Shown here one piece after another: positions 41,566 through 49,890 of a DNA stretch of 64,000 bases. The DNA lies in the NCBI RefSeq assembly GCF_001571775.1, contig NZ_LRVM01000012.1, forward strand, positions 1 through 64,000. The letters run 5' to 3'. A program made the position numbers and the translations under genes. The stretch comes from Anaerotignum neopropionicum. Lineage in GTDB: Bacteria > Bacillota > Clostridia > Lachnospirales > Anaerotignaceae. Every line of letters begins with the position of its first letter. Position 1 is the stretch's first letter. The notes beneath the pieces were generated by a model, which was not told the DNA's origin, searched no databases, and saw only the letters and a list, made by a program, of their open reading frames with translations.

Positions 41566-42297
41566 TTATCTCCGCTTCCTCGTTTTCAGGACCGTGAAAG
41601 CAAAAATAGGTAAACGCATCATCCTGCGCCATCTTGTAGGCTGCGTCAACAAGCGATAAAACCATTCCAAACCAAACTTCTGAAACGGCTTTGGCGCCCG
41701 TTTTACATTTCCCGCCATTACATCAAAGCTGCCGCCTACGCCGATGGAAACCTTCGCCCCCAAAAGACGCATATTATCATAAATCCATTTTTCCTGCTTT
41801 GGCGCTCCCAGTCCTACTAACAGTATGGACGGAGATAGCTTTTTTATGTCACGAATGATCAATTTTTCTTCCTTCGCATCAAAATATCCATTGTGCACCC
41901 CTACAATTTTAAGCCCCGGATATTTCCGCTGCATTCTTCTGGCTGCCTCCGTAGCAACGCCCGGTGCACCGCCAAAAAAGTAAAAGGTTTTCTCTGTTTT
42001 TGCTAGTTCTGCAAAAAGATTTTGTGTCAAATCATACCCCGCAACACGCTCCTTCAGTCGAATAGAGCTGTATTTTGATGCCCAAACCACGCCAATTCCA
42101 TCAGGTACTACCATATCCGCTTCCCGTAAAACGGACATAAGCTCCTTATCCTTTTGTGCCTCCATGACAATTTCCGGATTTGGTGTACAGATAAAATGCT
42201 GCCCACCCGTTTCCAAAAGCAGCTTCACCATTACCACAGCCTCTTTCATGGTTACCGCATCAAAGGGTACATTTAAGACCTGTGTAATTTTTCTCAT
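41566..42297 (-). CDS. WecG/TagA/CpsF-family glycosyltransferase
   Basis: The 243-residue protein has the family signatures GGQHFICTPNPEIVMEAQKD, VVPDGIGVVWASK, and GAPKQEKWIYDNMRLLGAKV with VGGSFDVMAGNVKRAP. Family members add N-acetylmannosamine(uronic acid) to undecaprenyl-PP-GlcNAc, the first committed step of wall teichoic acid or secondary wall polymer synthesis. It follows the GT4-CsaB fusion by 2 bp. Together they point to a pyruvylated wall polymer. Confidence 0.92.
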   Translation of the reverse strand: MRKITQVLNVPFDAVTMKEAVVMVKLLLETGGQHFICTPNPEIVMEAQKDKELMSVLREADMVVPDGIGVVWASKYSSIRLKERVAGYDLTQNLFAELAKTEKTFYFFGGAPGVATEAARRMQRKYPGLKIVGVHNGYFDAKEEKLIIRDIKKLSPSILLVGLGAPKQEKWIYDNMRLLGAKVSIGVGGSFDVMAGNVKRAPKPFQKFGLEWFYRLLTQPTRWRRMMRLPIFAFTVLKTRKRR

Positions 42298-42299
42298 TA

Positions 42300-44537
42300 T
42301 TATCGCCCTCTTCCACGCTGCAAAAGCTTTGCCAGATAGTTTTCATTCTGGTGTGCCTGTCCTTCCAACAAAGCTTCTTTTTCCTCTAAAATTTGAATAT
42401 ATTTTCCCCTGTTATGGATAATATCATCCACCATTTCTAAGGTTTTCCCCATATCAAATTCTTTTAGCTTTCCTCCGCTGGGCATTTCCAGCTTTTCCAA
42501 ATAATATTCAATTTTGGGGTCATAAATAAACCCAATGAGAGGCACCTTTTGCCGTGCCGCAAAAATTAATGTATGCAATCGCATGCTTAAAATAAAGTCT
42601 GCCAGACTAATGACTCCCATGATTTCATAGGGAGAATAGTTGTTTCGCAAAATATATGCATTCTGCTTCATTTTCTTGCGCACTTTTTCGCTCACCGTAA
42701 TATCATTGGGCATCTGCATAGACAAAAAAACAATGGTTCTATCGTATTTTTCAACAATGGTGTCGCAGAGCATTGCAAAACGGTCAATAAACCGATCCAT
42801 TTCCTTCCAGTTCCTAACAGAAACCACGACCAAGGGTTTCTCCAAAGGAATTCCTTCTGTTTTTAAAAGCGCTCGCGCATCCTCTTTGCAGATGCAATCC
42901 ATTGTAAATACAGGGTCCGCCGTTACAAAGCATTTTTGGGAATTCACGCCCATGGAAAGCAATTCTTCATAGGAATTTTCTTCTCTGAGGGTAATTAAAT
43001 CCGCACGATTCACAACCTGCTTTACCAAGCGTCGGTTTCTTTTTCCTGAAACCGGGCCAATCCCATTTGCATAAAGCATAACCCTTTTGCCCATCAGCTT
43101 CGCCGCAACGGTAATGGAAAGATAGTACAGCAAAGAGCGTGTACTGGTACTGTCTTGCAATAAAGAGCCGCCGCCGCTTAAAAGCACATCGCACCCTCTG
43201 ATTGCTCGCATTACCTCCCAAAAGCCAAAACGATATACCGCTTCAATCCCATATTTTTCCCTTGTACCCACAGGATTATTGGAAAGCACGGTAATATGGT
43301 AGTTATCTCCCATTTCCTGTATATTTTTATGCATGGAAATCATAATTGCCTCATCGCCCGTATTGTTAAAGCCATAATAGCCACTCATAACCACATGATA
43401 CTGGGGATTGTGCAGTTCCTTCCAAGCCGTATCGTATGCCTTCACGCAATCCAAGGCCATTTTTGTTACGGAATAATATTGAAAAATAACTTCTCGGCCA
43501 TAAGCACCCGCCTGTTGACGTTGTTCCACCGTCATTTGGTTAAAGGCATAAACCACATCCTGATACAGCTGCTTTTCCGTGGATAATTCACAGCCGCGGC
43601 AGCAGAAATTATTTTCCTGGGCAAGCTCTAACTTCTCTCGTCCAAAAATGCCAATGTAGCCTTCATTTCCGGCAACAATCGTTGTTTTTTCCCCAGCCAT
43701 TGCCTCCAGTGCCGCACGACTGACCCCCACAAACACATCCGCCACAGCAACCAGCTCATTAATATCTGTTCTGGCACCAGTCATGGCAATGCAATTTCTA
43801 CCAATTTGCTTATTTACCCCTTTGCTTCTTTCAAAAAGCTCGTCGTAAACATCACCGCCGCCAACAATAATCATTCTTAACCCCGGAATTGCCTTTGCAA
43901 GCGCCGGCGCAAGGGCAATCAATTGTCTTGCCACCAAAGCACGGCTTTCATCCATGCGGCTGACATAAACCAGCGTAGGCTCCTCCGTTTTCAAGGCGAA
44001 TTCAGCACGAATTTTACCACCGTCCGTATCAGGTGAAAATTTATCCGTATCAATGCCGTTTATGGTTACAAAAATATCCTCATTGCGTACGCGATAATTT
44101 TCAATTAAATATCTGCGAATATCCTCGCTTACGGCAACAACCTTCTGTCCCCAATTTGTAAGATATTTCAAACCCATACCGGTGTAAAAAACCCAATGGG
44201 CAGATGTTACAAACGTAAACTTTATTCTCTTAAACAGCAGACCGCAAATAAAGCCAGGAATTCTTGCGTGGGAATGTACAATATCAATCTTTTCCTTGCG
44301 AATTATTTTTTTCAGCAAAAAATAAGATCTTATCATTTTTAATACGTTTCGCTGGTTCATAGGCACCTTGTAATGCTTAATCCCCATCTCCGCCAGCTCT
44401 TTTTCGTACACGCCACCGTTGGATGCCACCACAATATCAAAGCCCTGCTTTTTTAATTCCTTTGAAAGCTCCACCACATGGGTTTCTGCTCCGCCGATTT
44501 CCAACCCCATTAAGGCCATTAACACTTTATACTTCAT
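42300..44537 (-). CDS. Fusion: GT4 glycosyltransferase + CsaB-type polysaccharide pyruvyl transferase
   Basis: This 745-residue protein joins two enzymes. Residues about 1-370 are a GT4 glycosyltransferase (MKYKVLMALMGLEIGGAETH; AGEKTTIVAGNEGYIGIFGR). From about 380 a polysaccharide pyruvyl transferase of the CsaB type begins at VVMSGYYGFNNTGDEAIMIS, with LLSGGGSLLQDSTS and SMRLHTLIFAARQKVPLIGF. CsaB adds ketal pyruvate to the wall polymer that anchors SLH-domain proteins. The ATG at 44537 follows AGGCGGG; a GTG further upstream overlaps the previous gene and has no ribosome site. The linker shows no stop or frameshift. Confidence 0.92.
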   Translation of the reverse strand: MKYKVLMALMGLEIGGAETHVVELSKELKKQGFDIVVASNGGVYEKELAEMGIKHYKVPMNQRNVLKMIRSYFLLKKIIRKEKIDIVHSHARIPGFICGLLFKRIKFTFVTSAHWVFYTGMGLKYLTNWGQKVVAVSEDIRRYLIENYRVRNEDIFVTINGIDTDKFSPDTDGGKIRAEFALKTEEPTLVYVSRMDESRALVARQLIALAPALAKAIPGLRMIIVGGGDVYDELFERSKGVNKQIGRNCIAMTGARTDINELVAVADVFVGVSRAALEAMAGEKTTIVAGNEGYIGIFGREKLELAQENNFCCRGCELSTEKQLYQDVVYAFNQMTVEQRQQAGAYGREVIFQYYSVTKMALDCVKAYDTAWKELHNPQYHVVMSGYYGFNNTGDEAIMISMHKNIQEMGDNYHITVLSNNPVGTREKYGIEAVYRFGFWEVMRAIRGCDVLLSGGGSLLQDSTSTRSLLYYLSITVAAKLMGKRVMLYANGIGPVSGKRNRRLVKQVVNRADLITLREENSYEELLSMGVNSQKCFVTADPVFTMDCICKEDARALLKTEGIPLEKPLVVVSVRNWKEMDRFIDRFAMLCDTIVEKYDRTIVFLSMQMPNDITVSEKVRKKMKQNAYILRNNYSPYEIMGVISLADFILSMRLHTLIFAARQKVPLIGFIYDPKIEYYLEKLEMPSGGKLKEFDMGKTLEMVDDIIHNRGKYIQILEEKEALLEGQAHQNENYLAKLLQRGRGR

Positions 44538-44551
44538 ACCCATCCCGCCTG

Positions 44552-45028
44552 TCACATTTCAATATTTGAAACTTTTATTGTAGGCTTGGCATACTTTGTA
44601 AAGACATTCATTTCAGAATTGACCTTTAACTCTACCACACCATCCACAAAGTATCCGTCCTCTTTATCCACCAAAGAACCTTCAATTGTCATTGTTACTC
44701 TATAATAGTCAGGATATTGCGCCCGCACCATGCCACCTGTTCCGTCAGGCAAATTGTAAAACAAAGGCTCATACTCCACACCTTTAATTTCACCGATACA
44801 AATTCCTGTCTTTTCATCAAAAATCAAATCCCCTTCATGCAGTGCATTTACCGTTGGCATACGCACCTTATCCACAAAGGCGGTATAGGTGGTTCTAATT
44901 GCCGCCTCGTCTGTCCCCGAGGATTCCACACGATTTACCACACCCAGCTTCAAAATCGCCAAAACAACCACTGCCACTAAAGTCAAAATAATCAGAAAAT
45001 CTACGATATTCGGTCTTCTTTTGGCCAT
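44552..45028 (-). CDS. DUF4330 family protein (first of a tandem pair, downstream copy)
   Basis: The 158-residue protein has one N-terminal membrane helix (NIVDFLIILTLVAVVVLAIL) and an extracellular beta-rich domain with AFVDKVRMPTVNALHEGDLI and IGEIKGVEYEPLFYNLPDGT. It matches DUF4330, found beside polysaccharide genes in Clostridia. It lies 2 bp after its paralogue. A role in export or assembly of the polymer is a guess from position. Confidence 0.82.
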   Translation of the reverse strand: MAKRRPNIVDFLIILTLVAVVVLAILKLGVVNRVESSGTDEAAIRTTYTAFVDKVRMPTVNALHEGDLIFDEKTGICIGEIKGVEYEPLFYNLPDGTGGMVRAQYPDYYRVTMTIEGSLVDKEDGYFVDGVVELKVNSEMNVFTKYAKPTIKVSNIEM

Positions 45029-45030
45029 CC

Positions 45031-45516
45031 CTATTCACCATCCCTTACTTCAACAACGATGCCCTGGAAGGCATATCCTTTGCCCTTTACGTTTAACTCT
45101 AAGCCAACCTTTACCGTAGTGCCCTCCACCGTAATATCCTTTTCGGTTTCTGTGCCGCTGCCTTCAATCGTCAGCAATACATCGCTATATCCCTCCACCG
45201 GTAATTTTTGATATGCACCAATTTCTTTGCTGTAAATAACTTCATTATAAGGCTCAGATGTTACCTTCTTCACAACCCCCAAATATGCAGCGGTTGAGCT
45301 GTTGTAAACCTTTTCCCCAATTACAGGGACACCGGCGGTTTCCTCCAAAACCTGTCGTCCCTGAACAACATAGGAATAGGTTTTCGTCGCAGCACTTCCC
45401 CCTGGACCGCCGTGCATAAACAGCTTAACGCCAATCACGCCTGCTGCTATAACCAGAAAGATTAATATGATATCCACAATATTGAATATCCCAAATAGTT
45501 TTCTACTTTTCTTCAT
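45031..45516 (-). CDS. DUF4330 family protein (upstream copy)
   Basis: The 161-residue protein has the same plan as the next gene: a basic start (MKKSRKLFGIFNIVDIILIF), one membrane helix and an outside domain with VIGEKVYNSSTAAYLGVVKK. The two share only modest similarity, so the duplication is old. TTGGAGG precedes the ATG. It overlaps the GT4 gene upstream by 4 bp. Confidence 0.82.
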   Translation of the reverse strand: MKKSRKLFGIFNIVDIILIFLVIAAGVIGVKLFMHGGPGGSAATKTYSYVVQGRQVLEETAGVPVIGEKVYNSSTAAYLGVVKKVTSEPYNEVIYSKEIGAYQKLPVEGYSDVLLTIEGSGTETEKDITVEGTTVKVGLELNVKGKGYAFQGIVVEVRDGE

Positions 45517-46625
45517 TTTCTTTCCTCCAAATAAAGCCGCTCAATCCTTGACGTCATTTTTTGTGCAGTAAAATGTTCTCTTGCCCAAATTTTCGCATTT
45601 TCCGCCAGCAGTCGGTATTCTCCTTCATAGGCTAACACCTCTAAAATTCGCTCCGCCAACGCCTTTGCATCGCCTACGGGCACAAGATACCCATTTTTTT
45701 CATGGCAAATTACCTCATTCACACCACCACTGTCTGTTCCTACAGCAGGAATACCAGCACTCATGGATTCAATTACTGAAAGGCAGAGGGCCTCGTGCTT
45801 TGAAGTAATCACGTTTAAGTCCAAAGCCGCCTCTATTTTTTCCACGTTTGTTACAAACCCGGTAAAAATCACATGGTCATAAATATCCAATGCTATAGCC
45901 CGTTCTTCCAAGGAGGCTCTTAGACTGCCATCACCAATCACATAAAACATAATATCCTGTCGTTGCTGTAACACTTCCTTGGCTGCTGTTAAAAAGGTTT
46001 CATGGTCTTTGACCTCCTCCAGCCTTGCCACAATGCCCACTGCTTTTTTCAGCGGATTACCGCCGTAGGATGCAAGGATTTCCGCCCTTTCCTCCGGCGA
46101 AACAGGTTCAATAGCATCAATTCCGTTATAAATGGTTACTATCTGTCGGTAGTCCGTTCCACCTGCCACCATACTGCGCTTCACCGCCTTGCTTACGGCT
46201 ATGATGATGTCGCTGTAGCGCTTATTCAGCATTCGTCTTACAATTTTTTTAGGCAATCCTCCGGGGGCAGTCTCCATACAATGTTTCGTATTAATAATTT
46301 TACCAACACCGGCTTTTTTTGCCGCCATTCTTGCCGTTAAGCTGGCATGAGTGTGAACAATATCGGGTTTTTCCTCTTGAAATAATTTTCTCAGTGCCTT
46401 GCCTGCCTTTTTATCAAAGGACTTATCCTCCATATCCTTCATAGGTATAACCGCTACATCAAGTGCCGTTACCTCAGGATACAAAGCGCTGTCGCTTGGC
46501 AAAACCACCCAAACGTCAAACGTTTCCCGATCATGATGCTTCAAATAATTAAGCAGCCATCTCCCGGCACCGCCAATGTTACGGTCCGTCAAAACATGAA
46601 ACACCTTTATTTTTCCTTCTGCCAC
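45513..46625 (-). CDS. GT4-family glycosyltransferase
   Basis: The 370-residue protein starts with GTG and reads MAEGKIKVFHVLTDRNIGGA. It has the two Rossmann domains of GT4 enzymes with NTKHCMETAPGG, VGIVARLEEVKDHETFLTAA, and the nucleotide-sugar EX7E region LCLSVIESMSAGIPAVGTDS. It is cytosolic or membrane-peripheral. It overlaps the MurJ-ligase gene by 19 bp, so the two are translated together. Confidence 0.92.
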   Translation of the reverse strand: MAEGKIKVFHVLTDRNIGGAGRWLLNYLKHHDRETFDVWVVLPSDSALYPEVTALDVAVIPMKDMEDKSFDKKAGKALRKLFQEEKPDIVHTHASLTARMAAKKAGVGKIINTKHCMETAPGGLPKKIVRRMLNKRYSDIIIAVSKAVKRSMVAGGTDYRQIVTIYNGIDAIEPVSPEERAEILASYGGNPLKKAVGIVARLEEVKDHETFLTAAKEVLQQRQDIMFYVIGDGSLRASLEERAIALDIYDHVIFTGFVTNVEKIEAALDLNVITSKHEALCLSVIESMSAGIPAVGTDSGGVNEVICHEKNGYLVPVGDAKALAERILEVLAYEGEYRLLAENAKIWAREHFTAQKMTSRIERLYLEERK

Positions 46626-49600
46626 TGCTTTTCACCTACCCTTACGCTTGCCATACCGATTCCAATAAAGCACCAAAATAGCAACACGATACTATAGTCA
46701 AACCAAATATGATCTGTCATTCCTTGCAATAATAGCCCTGCAAAACCGCCAAAGAACGCCGCCAAAAGCATATGAAAGCGTCTTGGAGCTTTATTCATTG
46801 CACTGTACAGCTTTTGAAAGAAGAAAATTAACAAAAATAGCAAAATAGCAAATCCATAAAATCCCAATTCAATAAATTCCTGCAGGAATAAATTATGCAC
46901 ATGGTATGCATTCGCCGCCTCATAGGAAAACAGAGGATAAATCTGGTTGAAGGCATCCACGCCAATGCCTGTTGCCCAATAATGCTGAATCATATCAAAC
47001 CCAGCCCGATAAATGGAGAGCCGATACAAGGATGAGGAATCATTCATGGTTAAGGAGCTTACCAATCTTGCCCAAAGAGAAGCCGGCAACACAAAAGGCA
47101 TGGCCCCAATTGCGGCTATTCCCAAGGGAATCAATCTGCGTTCCGCCAAAAGCACGAACAGCCCCGCTGAAAACATTAATCCCAGCATTGCCCCCCGTGA
47201 ATTTGTAGCCAAAAGCCCCAAGCAAATGGCACCAAAGCATCCTGCATAAAAAAGCCTGCCAAACCAATTGCGCACCTTCCAGAGCATCCCCGCCGCCAAA
47301 GAGCCAATGATAATTAAGTATTCCCCTAAAACATTGGGGTTATTAAACGTTCCATAGGCACGGGTTCGAATATTGAAGCTCTCCGCATCTACCCAGGCGG
47401 CATCCATTTCAACACCTACAATGTATTGATAAACAGCATAAAGGGCAATCAAAACGCCCGTGGAAATCAGCACAAAAATTACAAAGTCAAGCTTTTCCTC
47501 CGTATCAATGCAATCCTTGGCAACAAAAAACATTGACATAAACACCAAGAAAATGGCCATAACCTGCAATGCCTTGGGAAAATGATAGCTGGTAAAGCTT
47601 CCATAAATAAAACAAATGCCAAAAAGCCCCATAAAAACGCTAACCAGGCTTGTCCTCTGCACCCGTATTCGTCCCATAAAAAGGTTCACGGCATAAAGCC
47701 CTAGGGTACCAAGACACAGCAACGCCAAAAGCATGGTAGGCAAAATGGGAATGGCAAACACAATGGCACACAAGCACAAAATAATGAAGTTTTGATTGAA
47801 AACTCGCAGAACAAAGCTTTCTGCCATTGCTCCTGCAAGGGGATTACGCCTTTCCTTTACTGCCTTTGACGAAAGTATGGTCAGCCTGTGCCAGGTTCTT
47901 GGAAAAATGCCATGCCAAACCTTCAAAGCCCCATCCCAGTTTCGTCTTAAAAATCCCAAAATACCACTTTGATAAAAAGCATTGCCCACCCCATGGCAAA
48001 TTACACGATAGCAGGCATAGGTTAGGCTTCCCATCCAAATACGCACAATGGTTGTAATAATCTTTTCCAAAACTCTAAAGCAAAAGCTATCCTCTAGCCA
48101 CCAAGAAATTCCATGAAGCATACGAATATACCCCCTCTGCTTTCTCATCTTTTTGCCTGTTTCATCCACAGCATTCATACGCGTTCCCAAGTTTTTCAGC
48201 TTTGCAATGGCAGAAAAAACTATTTTAGCTTCTTCAATACCCAGAAGGAAGGCAAGCGCCATATAGGCAACAACGCCAATTCCTGTTGGAATCCCTAATA
48301 CAACAATTCGACCCAAAAGACCCGTTCCCATCCGGGGTTCCAAAATACGAAAACTTCCCAATACAAAAAGCAGCATAACGGCGGCGCAAATTGCCATCTT
48401 TCCAATACTAATGATTAGCTTTTTATCTATGATTTCAGGATAGCGCTTCACCGCCGGCCCCATAAGCACCGCTGCGGATACCAAGGAAGAAACCGCGGCA
48501 GACAAGGCTAAACCGCCAAGCCCCATGGGCTCTATCAATAAACCGCATAACACTGCATTGGTCACCACAGAAACAATTCCAGAATAAAACGGAGTTTTTC
48601 CATCTTGATTTGCATAAAACGCCCTGCTTAAAATTGTTTGCACACCATACCCCAATACACCCAAAGAGAAAAAGAACAGCGCTGTTGAGGTCAAAAGCGT
48701 TCCATCAGCCCCAAAATCCCCTCTTTCATAAATGAGTGCCACCAAAGGTCTGCTTAATGCCATCATGCCTACCATCATAGGCACCAATAAAAACATCATG
48801 GAACGCAGTGTCACCTTTACTGTCGTTCCAAACTCAAGGCGATCCTCCTCTCCGGAAATGCGGGAGAGCCTTGGGAAAATTAAATTGGCAATTGCCAAAA
48901 CAAAAACACCTACAATAATCGTGTATAAATTATTGGCATATTCCAAAGCGGCCACGCCCTGCTTGCCTGCATGCAGCTGAGAAGCAAAACGGCAATTTAT
49001 CATAAAATTAATGGGCTGCACCCACGTACTAATCATAACAGGGAGCATCAGCCGCCCAATTTTTTTCAATCCCGCATCACGGAAGTGAAAATTCGGTCTG
49101 TACCAATAGCCCTTTCTTTGCAGAGAAGGGATTTGAATAAAAGCCTGCATTGCCCAGCCAATGAGAAAGGCTGAGGTTAAACCGTAAATTCCAAACTTTT
49201 CATTGAAAAATATAAAATAAAGTATAATGATTGCATTGGAAGCCACACTAATTGCCGCCGGAATATTAAATTCATCCAACGACTGCAAAATTCCCACAAA
49301 GGAAAAGGCAATGGCTGTAAATAAAATGGTGGGGAACAGCAAACGAGAAAGGGACGCACTTAATTCAGCCGTATTGGCATCAAAGCCATTTGCAAAAAGC
49401 CATACAAATTCCTTTGAAAACACCATTCCCAAAAACATCATAATCACCGTCACCGTCGCTATGAGCGTAATAAAACGGTTGGCCAGTAAAAAGGCTTCGT
49501 CCTTCCCCTTTTTTTTCAGATATTCGTTAAAAATAGGAATGAAGCTTGCCGAAATCGCCGATGCAAAAACCGCATCAAAAAAAGTCCTGGGAATTCGGCT

Positions 49601-49747
49601 GGCAACCATAAATGCCGACGCTTCCATTCCCAAGCCATAGTTTGCAGCAAGAAATTGTTCTCGAACCAAGCCGAGAACCTTTCCTGTTAGTGTAATCATC
49701 ATCATGAAGCTGACAGCCTTCACTGCCTGGTTGCCCTTTTGTGACAT
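46607..49747 (-). CDS. Fusion: MurJ-type lipid flippase + O-antigen-ligase-like protein
   Basis: This 1,046-residue membrane protein joins two families. Residues about 1-515 are MurJ/MviN (MSQKGNQAVKAVSFMMMITL; LVREQFLAANYGLGMEASAF; YERGDFGADGTLLTSTALFF), the lipid II or polymer-lipid flippase. A basic linker (about 520-640) with one or two hydrophobic pieces follows. Residues about 650-1,040 are an O-antigen ligase/polymerase domain (Wzy_C) with RAYGTFNNPNVLGEYLIIIG, ATNSRGAMLG and NAYHVHNLFLQEFIELGFYG. The ATG at 49747 has GGGAG seven bases upstream. Flipping and ligation would be coupled in one polypeptide. I see no frameshift or stop at the junction. Confidence 0.92.
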   Translation of the reverse strand: MSQKGNQAVKAVSFMMMITLTGKVLGLVREQFLAANYGLGMEASAFMVASRIPRTFFDAVFASAISASFIPIFNEYLKKKGKDEAFLLANRFITLIATVTVIMMFLGMVFSKEFVWLFANGFDANTAELSASLSRLLFPTILFTAIAFSFVGILQSLDEFNIPAAISVASNAIIILYFIFFNEKFGIYGLTSAFLIGWAMQAFIQIPSLQRKGYWYRPNFHFRDAGLKKIGRLMLPVMISTWVQPINFMINCRFASQLHAGKQGVAALEYANNLYTIIVGVFVLAIANLIFPRLSRISGEEDRLEFGTTVKVTLRSMMFLLVPMMVGMMALSRPLVALIYERGDFGADGTLLTSTALFFFSLGVLGYGVQTILSRAFYANQDGKTPFYSGIVSVVTNAVLCGLLIEPMGLGGLALSAAVSSLVSAAVLMGPAVKRYPEIIDKKLIISIGKMAICAAVMLLFVLGSFRILEPRMGTGLLGRIVVLGIPTGIGVVAYMALAFLLGIEEAKIVFSAIAKLKNLGTRMNAVDETGKKMRKQRGYIRMLHGISWWLEDSFCFRVLEKIITTIVRIWMGSLTYACYRVICHGVGNAFYQSGILGFLRRNWDGALKVWHGIFPRTWHRLTILSSKAVKERRNPLAGAMAESFVLRVFNQNFIILCLCAIVFAIPILPTMLLALLCLGTLGLYAVNLFMGRIRVQRTSLVSVFMGLFGICFIYGSFTSYHFPKALQVMAIFLVFMSMFFVAKDCIDTEEKLDFVIFVLISTGVLIALYAVYQYIVGVEMDAAWVDAESFNIRTRAYGTFNNPNVLGEYLIIIGSLAAGMLWKVRNWFGRLFYAGCFGAICLGLLATNSRGAMLGLMFSAGLFVLLAERRLIPLGIAAIGAMPFVLPASLWARLVSSLTMNDSSSLYRLSIYRAGFDMIQHYWATGIGVDAFNQIYPLFSYEAANAYHVHNLFLQEFIELGFYGFAILLFLLIFFFQKLYSAMNKAPRRFHMLLAAFFGGFAGLLLQGMTDHIWFDYSIVLLFWCFIGIGMASVRVGEKQWQKEK

Positions 49748-49890
49748 AATTGTTCTCCCGTCAAATGCCTTCCTTTTTGGAAGCCAAATCTTTTGCAGAC
49801 ACACAAGATGGGTAGAGTTGTATCTCCACCCATCTAATATTACCTTATTTTACCCGAATTTACAATAAAACACTATAATTTTAAAAAAAC

